The position numbers were made by a program, and so were the translations under genes. A stretch of DNA of 64,000 nt from Flavobacterium algicola (GTDB lineage Bacteria; Bacteroidota; Bacteroidia; Flavobacteriales; Flavobacteriaceae): contig NZ_JAJTUT010000001.1 in NCBI RefSeq assembly GCF_022399565.1, positions 793,326-857,325 of the forward strand. Direction: 5' to 3'. The notes beneath the pieces were generated by a model. The model did no database searches, was not told the DNA's origin, and saw nothing but the letters and a program-made list of their open reading frames with translations. Shown here one piece after another: positions 58,186-64,000 of the stretch; the stretch's first letter is position 1; every line of letters begins with the position of its first letter.

Positions 58186-58641
58186 GTGAACGCATTAAGC
58201 TACAAGACAATTTCAACAACAAAAGCTAACTCTGTAAAAGAGTGGATTGTTGTAGATGCAGATGGTCATAACTTAGGTCGTCTTGCTTCAAAAGTCGCTA
58301 TGATTTTGAGAGGTAAGTACAAGCCAAGTTACTCACCACACGTTGACTGTGGAGATAACGTAATCGTTATCAACTCAGAAAAAATCAACCTTACAGGTAA
58401 AAAAATGGATGACAAAATTTACATGCGTCATACAGGTTACCCAGGAGGACAAAGAACTTTAACTGCTAAAGTATTGCAAGCAAAAAACCCTGCAACCTTG
58501 GTAGAAAAAGCAATAAAAGGAATGTTACCTAAGAACAAATTAGGAGCTGAACTTTTTAGAAATCTAAATGTAGTTGTTGGAACTGAGCACAAACAAGGAG
58601 CTCAAAAACCAAGAACTGTTAACCTAAACGATCTTAAGTAA
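58186..58641 (+). CDS. rplM: 50S ribosomal protein L13
   Basis: A 151-residue L13: KEWIVVDADGHNLGRLASKVAMILRGKYK, DCGDNVIVINSEKINLTGKK and YMRHTGYPGGQR are family motifs. The start is GTG at 58186, as the N terminus MNALSYKT fits the family and no ATG is available upstream. Its stop overlaps the rpsI start by one base (TAATG). Confidence 0.98.
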   Translation: MNALSYKTISTTKANSVKEWIVVDADGHNLGRLASKVAMILRGKYKPSYSPHVDCGDNVIVINSEKINLTGKKMDDKIYMRHTGYPGGQRTLTAKVLQAKNPATLVEKAIKGMLPKNKLGAELFRNLNVVVGTEHKQGAQKPRTVNLNDLK

Positions 58642-59027
58642 TGGGAGTTATTCACAAAATCGGTAGAAGAAAAACCGCTGTTGCACGTGTTTATGTTTCA
58701 GAAGGAACAGGAGTAATCACTGTAAACAAAAAAGAATTCGCAACTTACTTCCCAACAGCTACTTTACAGTACAAAGTTATGCAACCAATGTCTATGACAG
58801 AAAATGCAACTAACTATGATGTAAAAGTAAATGTTTACGGAGGTGGTTCAACTGGACAAGCAGAAGCTGTAAGAATGGCATTAGCACGTGTTATGTGTGA
58901 AATCAATGCTGAAAACAGACTTGTGTTGAAACCAGAAGGGTTATTGACAAGAGATCCAAGAATGGTTGAACGTAAGAAATTCGGTCAGAAGAAAGCTCGT
59001 AAGAAATTCCAGTTCTCTAAACGTTAA
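58641..59027 (+). CDS. rpsI: 30S ribosomal protein S9
   Basis: A 128-residue S9 with GRRKTAVARVYV, GGGSTGQAEAVRMALARVM and the C-terminal tail KKARKKFQFSKR, which reaches the P-site tRNA. Directly coupled to rplM. Confidence 0.98.
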   Translation: MGVIHKIGRRKTAVARVYVSEGTGVITVNKKEFATYFPTATLQYKVMQPMSMTENATNYDVKVNVYGGGSTGQAEAVRMALARVMCEINAENRLVLKPEGLLTRDPRMVERKKFGQKKARKKFQFSKR

Positions 59028-59134
59028 TATTACCTGTCTTGTTCAATATGTTCAAGACTTCGTTTATTTATTGAATTTAAAAACAATGTTGTTGTTGTCC
59101 CGTTGAGGCGGGAAATTAGTTTAGCATCTAAATG

Positions 59135-59152
59135 AAGCCAAAAGCCAAAAGC
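59135..59152. repeat. Short CCAAAAG heptamer repeat
   Basis: Two and a half units of the heptamer CCAAAAG, the reverse complement of the CTTTTGG units at 19963-19990. It lies between rpsI and rpsB. Confidence 0.6.
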
Positions 59153-59196
59153 TCGAGGAACATTGCTAATCAACAGAACGTAAACTAAACAAAAAA

Positions 59197-60018
59197 ATGT
59201 CAAACAAAGTAGAAGTAAAAGACTTACTAGAAGCAGGTGTTCATTTTGGACACATGACTAGAAAATGGGATCCAAATATGGCTCCTTACATTTATATGGA
59301 ACGTAATGGTATTCACATTATCAATCTATATAAAACTGCAGCAAAAATCGAAGAAGCTAGTGAAGCTATGAAGAAAATTGCTGCATCAGGTAGAAAAATA
59401 TTATTTGTTGCTACCAAAAAACAAGCTAAAGACATCGTAGCTGAAAAAGCTGCTGCTGCAAACATGCCTTACATCACTGAAAGATGGCCTGGTGGAATGC
59501 TAACTAATTTCGTAACTATCCGTAAAGCTGTTAAAAAAATGGCTACTATTGATAAAATGAAAAAAGATGGTACTTTCATGACACTTTCTAAGAAAGAGCG
59601 TTTACAAGTAGATCGTCTTCGTGCTAAATTAGAGAAAAATTTAGGTTCAATCGCAGATATGTCTAGATTACCTGCTGCTTTATTTGTAGTAGATATCAAA
59701 GCTGAGCACATCGCAATAAAAGAAGCTCAAAAATTAAACATTCCAGTTTTTGCAATGGTTGATACAAACTCTGACCCACGTGAGGTAGATTATGTTATTC
59801 CTGCAAATGATGATGCTTCTAAATCAATTGATAAAATTTTATCTTTAGTAACTGCTGCAGTTATCGAAGGACTTTCTGAAAGAGGTTCTGAAAAAGAAGG
59901 TGAAGCTGCTGAGAAACCAGCTGCTGCTCCTGCTGCAAAAGCTGTTGCAACTGAAGCTGCTCCAGTAGCAGAAGAAGCTGCTCCGGCTGCACCTGCTGCA
60001 CCTGCAACTGAAGAATAA
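59197..60018 (+). CDS. rpsB: 30S ribosomal protein S2
   Basis: A 273-residue S2: LLEAGVHFGHMTRKWDPNMAPYIYMERNGIHIINL and FVATKKQAKDIVAEKA, RWPGGMLTNFVTIR, VPVFAMVDTNSDPREVDYVIPANDDA-type motifs. A C-terminal Ala/Glu/Pro-rich tail of about 45 residues follows the core. It precedes tsf, the usual order. Confidence 0.98.
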   Translation: MSNKVEVKDLLEAGVHFGHMTRKWDPNMAPYIYMERNGIHIINLYKTAAKIEEASEAMKKIAASGRKILFVATKKQAKDIVAEKAAAANMPYITERWPGGMLTNFVTIRKAVKKMATIDKMKKDGTFMTLSKKERLQVDRLRAKLEKNLGSIADMSRLPAALFVVDIKAEHIAIKEAQKLNIPVFAMVDTNSDPREVDYVIPANDDASKSIDKILSLVTAAVIEGLSERGSEKEGEAAEKPAAAPAAKAVATEAAPVAEEAAPAAPAAPATEE

Positions 60019-60165
60019 ATCAAATAGTTAATTCCAAAACTAAATTTCCAAATTCCATATAAAAAGTCAACTATAAATTGATGATTTAATAAAATTGGAG
60101 TTTGGGATTTTAGGATTGGAATTTCTTTTTTTACATAAAAAAATAATCTCAAAACATACAAAGAT

Positions 60166-61128
60166 ATGGCAACAATAACTGCTGCAGACGTAAACAAATT
60201 AAGACAAACTACCGGTGCTGGAATGATGGACTGCAAGAAAGCTTTAGTTGAAGCTGAAGGAGATTTCGATAAAGCTATTGAAAACCTTAGAAAAAAAGGA
60301 CAAAAAGTTGCTGCTAATCGATCTGACCGTGAGTCTAGTGAAGGAGCTGCTGTTTCTTTTATCAATGCAGACAAAACTAAAGGTGCAATCATTACTTTAA
60401 ACTGCGAAACAGATTTCGTTGGTAAGAATGAAACTTTCGTAGCTTTAGCTAAAGAATTAGTTGAAAAAGCGATTAACTTCTCTTCTAAAGAAGAATTTTT
60501 AGCTTCAGAATTCAACGGAATGACTGTTGCTGAAAAATTAATCGAACAAACTGGTGTTATCGGTGAAAAAATCGAAATCGGTGGTTTTGAAATATTAGAA
60601 GGTGAATATGTTGGATCTTATGTTCACGTTAACAAAATTGCTGCTTTAACAGCAATCTCCGCACCAGTTGATAACGCTGATATTTTGACTAAAGACGTTT
60701 CTATGCAAGTTGCTTCTATGGGAGCTGACACATTATCTTACAAAGATTTTGATCCAGCATTTGTTGCATCAGAACTTGAAGCTCGTATTGCTATCATCGA
60801 AAAAGAAAATGAAGAAGCAAAACGTTTAGGAAAAACATTAAAAAATGTTCCTAAATATATCTCTTTCTCTCAATTGACAGAAGAAGTATTAAAACAAGCA
60901 GAAGAAGATGCTAAAGCTGAATTAAAAGCAGAAGGTAAACCAGAGCAAATTTGGGATAAAATTGTTCCAGGTAAAGTACTACGTTTCATTTCTGACAATA
61001 CAACTTTAGATCAAGAAAAAGCTTTGTTAGATCAAAACTTCATCAAAGATGACAGTAAGAAAGTAAGCGATCACGTTAAGTCATTCAATGTTGAAATCAC
61101 TGGTTTCAAAAGAGTTTCTTTAGGATAG
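60166..61128 (+). CDS. tsf: Elongation factor Ts
   Basis: A 320-residue nucleotide exchange factor for EF-Tu. The N-terminal UBA-like module (AADVNKLRQTTGAGMMDCKKALVEAEGDFDKAIENLRKKG) and the core (GAIITLNCETDFVGKNETF) are clear. Downstream of rpsB by 147 bp; a strong terminator follows. Confidence 0.98.
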   Translation: MATITAADVNKLRQTTGAGMMDCKKALVEAEGDFDKAIENLRKKGQKVAANRSDRESSEGAAVSFINADKTKGAIITLNCETDFVGKNETFVALAKELVEKAINFSSKEEFLASEFNGMTVAEKLIEQTGVIGEKIEIGGFEILEGEYVGSYVHVNKIAALTAISAPVDNADILTKDVSMQVASMGADTLSYKDFDPAFVASELEARIAIIEKENEEAKRLGKTLKNVPKYISFSQLTEEVLKQAEEDAKAELKAEGKPEQIWDKIVPGKVLRFISDNTTLDQEKALLDQNFIKDDSKKVSDHVKSFNVEITGFKRVSLG

Positions 61129-61161
61129 TCTATTTTTGTCGACCTCATTATCAAAATATTA

Positions 61162-61195
61162 AGTCCCATTCGCTAAGCGAATGGGACTTTTTTTT
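61162..61195 (+). terminator. Terminator of rpsB-tsf
   Basis: AGTCCCATTCGC pairs perfectly with GCGAATGGGACT around TAA and is followed by a run of eight or more T. Confidence 0.95.
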
Positions 61196-61379
61196 GTACT
61201 TAACTTTAAAATTTATACTCATTTAAAAAAGAAATAAAACAAACAAAACAACTCAATATCGCAATCAAAAAACACAAATTATGCACTTAAACTGAAATTT
61301 AAAACACTTCAACAAGTAAATTTTCAAATGAAATAACATTGAGTAATTTTACCAATAGATAATTCAAATACATAACATT

Positions 61380-61541
61380 ATGAAAAGATTCTTATTATTA
61401 TTCGGAATAGTGTTAGTTGCACTTACAATAGCCAGCAACACTAAAAATGAGGCAAAAAAAACTAAGAAAGTTAGCACTACGCAAAACGTTCAAGCTAACA
61501 AAGCAGCTACTAATACTGTAGCAATTAGCGTTAAAAAGTAG
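61380..61541 (+). CDS. 53-residue exported peptide of unknown function
   Basis: Read by hand: ATG at 61380, TAG at 61539-61541. The product MKRFLLLFGIVLVALTIAS begins with a hydrophobic signal or anchor and continues with a Lys/Thr/Ala/Asn-rich tail. I do not recognise it. The signal-like start and absence of competing frames support it, but there is no homology argument available to me. Confidence 0.5.
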   Translation: MKRFLLLFGIVLVALTIASNTKNEAKKTKKVSTTQNVQANKAATNTVAISVKK

Positions 61542-61853
61542 TACGCTAATTAACTTAGTCTGTTGTTATGAAAAAGCTGCAACGCGACTTATATGCAAAG
61601 CACAAAGTAGTCTAGAGAAAAAATTTACCTAAGTGAATCTTACTTAAAAAGATAACATTTATTAAATTTACTAATATCAAAATCTCATAGTAATTAATTT
61701 GACTACTATGGTTTATTTTAAACTACTTTTTTCATAAGAAACGGTATGAAGTCACACCATGGCAGGCTTATAAACGGTGTGACAAAAAACAACTTAATAT
61801 ATCTTACAATGATCATCTATTGTTTTTAGTATATTTGATTTACTAAATTCGCT
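61542..61853. other. Interval upstream of tag with a hairpin
   Basis: No supported gene. GTCACACC (61751-61758) pairs perfectly with GGTGTGAC (61776-61783) over a 17-base loop and is followed by a run of A, not T. It could be a regulatory structure or part of an unknown RNA. Confidence 0.5.
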
Positions 61854-62432
61854 ATGATGGAAGAAAAAATAAGATGTACTTGGTGTTTATCTTCAAATTT
61901 ATACAAAGAATACCACGATAAAGAATGGGGCAAACCTGTCTACGATGACGCTACCCTATTTGAATTTTTATTACTCGAAACGTTTCAAGCTGGATTGAGT
62001 TGGATTACAATTCTCAATAAACGAGAAAATTTTCGAACAGCTTTTGACCATTTTGATTACAAAAAAATTGCGGCTTACAGTGATGCCAAAATCTTGAGTT
62101 TACTTGAAGATTCTGGCATCATACGCAATAAACTAAAAGTTAATTCAGCAATAACCAACGCGCAAGCATTTATGAACATCCAAGAACAATATGGTAGCTT
62201 CTCTACTTATATTTGGAATTTTGTTTATGGTAAACCAATAGACATCCTACCCGTCACAAATAGAGACGTTCCAGCTACTACTCCACTTTCTGATACAATT
62301 AGTAAAGATTTAAAAACAAGGGGGTTCAAATTTGTAGGTTCTACAGTCATTTATGCATTCCTGCAAGCTACTGGAATAGTTAATGATCATACTCAGGAAT
62401 GCTGGACAAGAAATGATTTAAACATAATTTAA
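61854..62432 (+). CDS. tag: DNA-3-methyladenine glycosylase I
   Basis: Base-excision enzyme removing 3-methyladenine. The 192 residues contain the N-terminal zinc ligands in RCTWC, the family segment YKEYHDKEWGKPVYDDATLFEFLLLETFQAGLSW, and the C-terminal zinc ligands in DHTQECW. Start at the first or second ATG (61854 or 61857). Stands alone. Confidence 0.95.
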   Translation: MMEEKIRCTWCLSSNLYKEYHDKEWGKPVYDDATLFEFLLLETFQAGLSWITILNKRENFRTAFDHFDYKKIAAYSDAKILSLLEDSGIIRNKLKVNSAITNAQAFMNIQEQYGSFSTYIWNFVYGKPIDILPVTNRDVPATTPLSDTISKDLKTRGFKFVGSTVIYAFLQATGIVNDHTQECWTRNDLNII

Positions 62433-62498
62433 CGTATTGATTTATTTTTCTGACAGAAAATACAGTATTTTCGTCTGATTAATTGTAAATAAGTTAAC

Positions 62499-63332
62499 AT
62501 GAAAAAAATTACTGTACTTCTTAGCCTTTTTTTATTGACTATTATTTCTTGTACTTCTTCTGAAGAGGCTACACAAAGTCAAGATTCTACCTTTCTTCCC
62601 AAAAAGTATATTGATAGTAATGGATCAACAACTACGGAATTCAATGTATCCTACAATAATAATAAAATAAACGAAGCAGTTAGTAGTGCTGGCTCCAAGT
62701 CTGTCTACACCTACACGGAGGATTTAATTACTAATGTTACTGTCTACCGCGGGACGAAGGTCGAAATCAGTAATGACTATAGCTATAACAACGGAATCCT
62801 TAAAAGCAATATAAAAATAGTTTATGATGCAAATTCTACGGTTGCTTCTAAAACAAAATATGAATATACGCCAAAAACTGATGGTTCAATTCTAGAAGAA
62901 AGTTACACTGTAGACGTTACCAATGGAACAGAAACAAAAACTGAAAAAAGCACAGTTTACACTTTTTCAAACGACAATTTAACAAAACAAATTGACACAA
63001 ATATAGGCAGCTACTTTGACGGTGTAAAAAATGTGCCAACAACTACTGAGTATATTTACGAAAATGAATATGATACACAAAAAAGTCCAGAAACAAATAT
63101 TCTAGGTATAACTAAAATTGATTTCACAAGTCCGACAGCTTCTAGAAATAATAGTATTAAGAGAATAATTTCTCAAAAAATAATTACTCCTACTACCACT
63201 AGCACAACTATTTTATCAACGACAGACTATTCTTTATCGTACGATAGCATGGGGTATTTAACACAAAAAACTAGTACCTATCTAGACGGAAACAAAACAG
63301 TAACATTAAAAACTCAGGTTTATTACAATTAG
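62499..63332 (+). CDS. Lipoprotein with repeat-like beta strands, function unknown
   Basis: A 277-residue protein with a lipoprotein signal (ITVLLSLFLLTIISC) and a mature part rich in Ser/Thr/Asn/Tyr, with YD-repeat-like segments (YSYNNGILKSN, YEYTPKTDGSILEESY, YSLSYDSMGYLTQKTSTY). This resembles short relatives of RHS/YD-repeat proteins. A 17-base palindrome (62456-62472) lies just upstream. I do not know its role. Confidence 0.7.
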   Translation: MKKITVLLSLFLLTIISCTSSEEATQSQDSTFLPKKYIDSNGSTTTEFNVSYNNNKINEAVSSAGSKSVYTYTEDLITNVTVYRGTKVEISNDYSYNNGILKSNIKIVYDANSTVASKTKYEYTPKTDGSILEESYTVDVTNGTETKTEKSTVYTFSNDNLTKQIDTNIGSYFDGVKNVPTTTEYIYENEYDTQKSPETNILGITKIDFTSPTASRNNSIKRIISQKIITPTTTSTTILSTTDYSLSYDSMGYLTQKTSTYLDGNKTVTLKTQVYYN

Positions 63333-63356
63333 TTTATCGTTTTAAAATTACAAACC

Positions 63357-63405
63357 TAATGGGTTACTATAAAAGCGCAACACGCTCTTTGATAGTAACC
63401 CATTA
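63357..63405 (+). terminator. Long hairpin after the lipoprotein gene (terminator-like, without T run)
   Basis: TAATGGGTTACTAT (63357-63370) pairs perfectly with ATAGTAACCCATTA (63392-63405), 14 bp, with an inner GCG/CGC. No T run follows, so termination is uncertain. It separates the lipoprotein gene from the thiamine riboswitch. Confidence 0.5.
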
Positions 63406-63514
63406 CGTTATAAAACAAGCAATTATAAATATAAAACAGATAAAAAAAGTAGAAAAAATCGAAAGACAATCAATATTTAACTTGAAAATTTCAATTTAGA
63501 ACCAAATAAACCAC

Positions 63515-63522
63515 TACATTTG
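63515..63522 (+). promoter_or_regulatory. -7 promoter box of the thi operon
   Basis: TACATTTG matches TAnnTTTG. It lies about 10 bases before the first helix of the TPP aptamer, so the transcript would begin at about 63529 with the riboswitch at its 5' end. Confidence 0.6.
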
Positions 63523-63530
63523 TATTTCAC

Positions 63531-63610
63531 TTTAGGGGTGTCTACAACATGTAGGCTGAGATTTTACCCTCTGAACCTGATCTAGTTCATACTAGCGTAG
63601 GGAAAAGTAA
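63531..63610 (+). ncRNA. TPP (thi-box) riboswitch aptamer
   Basis: The consensus blocks are present in order: GGGGTG, then GGCTGAGA, then ACCCTCTGAACCTGATCTAG, then ACTAGCGTAGGGAAAAG. They form the usual P1-P5 arrangement binding thiamine pyrophosphate. The aptamer lies about 98 bases before thiS and follows a -7 box. Downstream, CCATTCCT (63649-63656) is complementary to the AGGAATGG that contains the thiS ATG. Confidence 0.95.
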
Positions 63611-63707
63611 GATGACTTCCATAGTCCCATTTTTCGGGGCAATCGTAGCCATTCCTAAGGTATAGAAGCACTCTAGTGTTTTGTCAAATATCTAAAACTA
63701 AACAGGA

Positions 63708-63914
63708 ATGGAATTAAAAATCAACAATCAAATTAAACAATTCGAGCAAGACGTTATAAACGTTCAAGCTTTACTTGACCTTGAAATTCCGCTTAAGCAA
63801 AACGGAATTGCCATTGCGATTAATAATACCGTTATTCCAAAATCTCACTGGAATAGCCAGCCCGTACAAGAAACTGACGACATTCTAATTATTTCTGCAA
63901 CACAAGGGGGATAA
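63708..63914 (+). CDS. thiS: Sulfur carrier protein ThiS
   Basis: A 68-residue ubiquitin-like carrier whose C-terminal Gly-Gly is activated and thiolated to donate sulfur to the thiazole ring of thiamine. The ending ATQGG is the diagnostic feature, and the rest (MELKINNQIKQFEQDVINVQALL) fits the family. First gene after the TPP riboswitch; the remaining thi genes would lie beyond the window. A tandem heptamer array begins nine bases after the stop. Confidence 0.96.
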   Translation: MELKINNQIKQFEQDVINVQALLDLEIPLKQNGIAIAINNTVIPKSHWNSQPVQETDDILIISATQGG

Positions 63915-63923
63915 TTTTGATGG

Positions 63924-64000
63924 CTTTGGGCTTTGGGCTTTGGGCTTTGGGCTTTGGGCTTTGGGCTTTGGGCTTTGGGCTTTGGGCTTTGGGCTTTGGG
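63924..64000. repeat. Tandem CTTTGGG array, at least 11 perfect copies
   Basis: Eleven uninterrupted units of the heptamer CTTTGGG occupy 77 bases and continue past the window edge. The + strand therefore carries GGG runs spaced by CTTT loops, the pattern of a G-quadruplex-forming sequence. It sits directly downstream of thiS, within what should be the thi operon. Confidence 0.97.

Overview
This window is a stretch of a low-GC chromosome from a member of the Flavobacteriaceae, most likely Flavobacterium or a close relative. The evidence is the gliding-motility genes gldD and gldE, an alternative complex III (ActABCDEF) operon joined to cytochrome oxidase subunits II and I, several matches to the Bacteroidota -7 promoter box TAnnTTTG, and the general absence of Shine-Dalgarno sequences. 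It is mostly core genome. I see no prophage, insertion sequence, CRISPR array or rRNA operon.

Layout. 1-3.7 kb (minus strand): malic enzyme (cut by the window edge), a CBS-pair protein, queG with an abnormal start, and ruvB. 3.8-15.2 kb (minus): the respiratory operon actABCDEF-coxB-coxA, with a good promoter at 15245-15274. 15.4-18.1 kb: a SPOR protein, a frameshifted MFS exporter and a small membrane-anchored protein. 18.4-20.6 kb (minus): HU, a 30-residue very basic peptide and RNase G. 20.7-24.3 kb (plus): mutY-ssb-gldE-gldD. 24.3-28.6 kb: an HMA lipoprotein, an EamA transporter and an M16 peptidase pair. 28.8-34 kb (plus): rplU-rpmA, pgmB plus a GH65 phosphorylase, and an M28 peptidase. 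34.4-39 kb (minus): rimP-nusA-infB with a terminator-like hairpin just before rimP, followed upstream by tRNA-Gln. 39.6-45.3 kb: a DUF2723 membrane protein, a polysaccharide deacetylase, a cysteine-less thioredoxin-fold protein and a metallophosphoesterase. 45.4-52.2 kb is the most accessory part: two structured repeat-like elements, several unknown genes, marC, and a tightly coupled four-gene membrane operon (TM2, DUF2752, DUF4870, M48 peptidase). 52.3-57.7 kb: polA, an unknown gene, a DUF2490 barrel and a LacI regulator. 58-61 kb: rplM-rpsI, rpsB, tsf. 61-64 kb: a 53-residue exported peptide, tag, a lipoprotein, and a TPP riboswitch controlling thiS, followed by a tandem heptamer array that runs off the end.

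How genes work together. ActA-F oxidises menaquinol and passes electrons to the oxidase encoded by coxB and coxA. GH65 and PgmB together would convert an alpha-glucobiose plus phosphate to glucose 6-phosphate. RimP, NusA and IF-2 link ribosome maturation, transcription and translation initiation.

The observations I rate highest are: the G-quadruplex-type repeat (11 copies of CTTTGGG) after thiS; a start-codon-sequestering pairing downstream of the TPP aptamer; the attenuator-like hairpin in the rimP leader; the four-gene membrane operon at 48.9-50.9 kb; the perfect 23-bp hairpin at 45422-45471 and its possible relative near 52.1 kb; and the queG reading frame, which can only begin at ATT or ATC if the conserved N terminus is kept.
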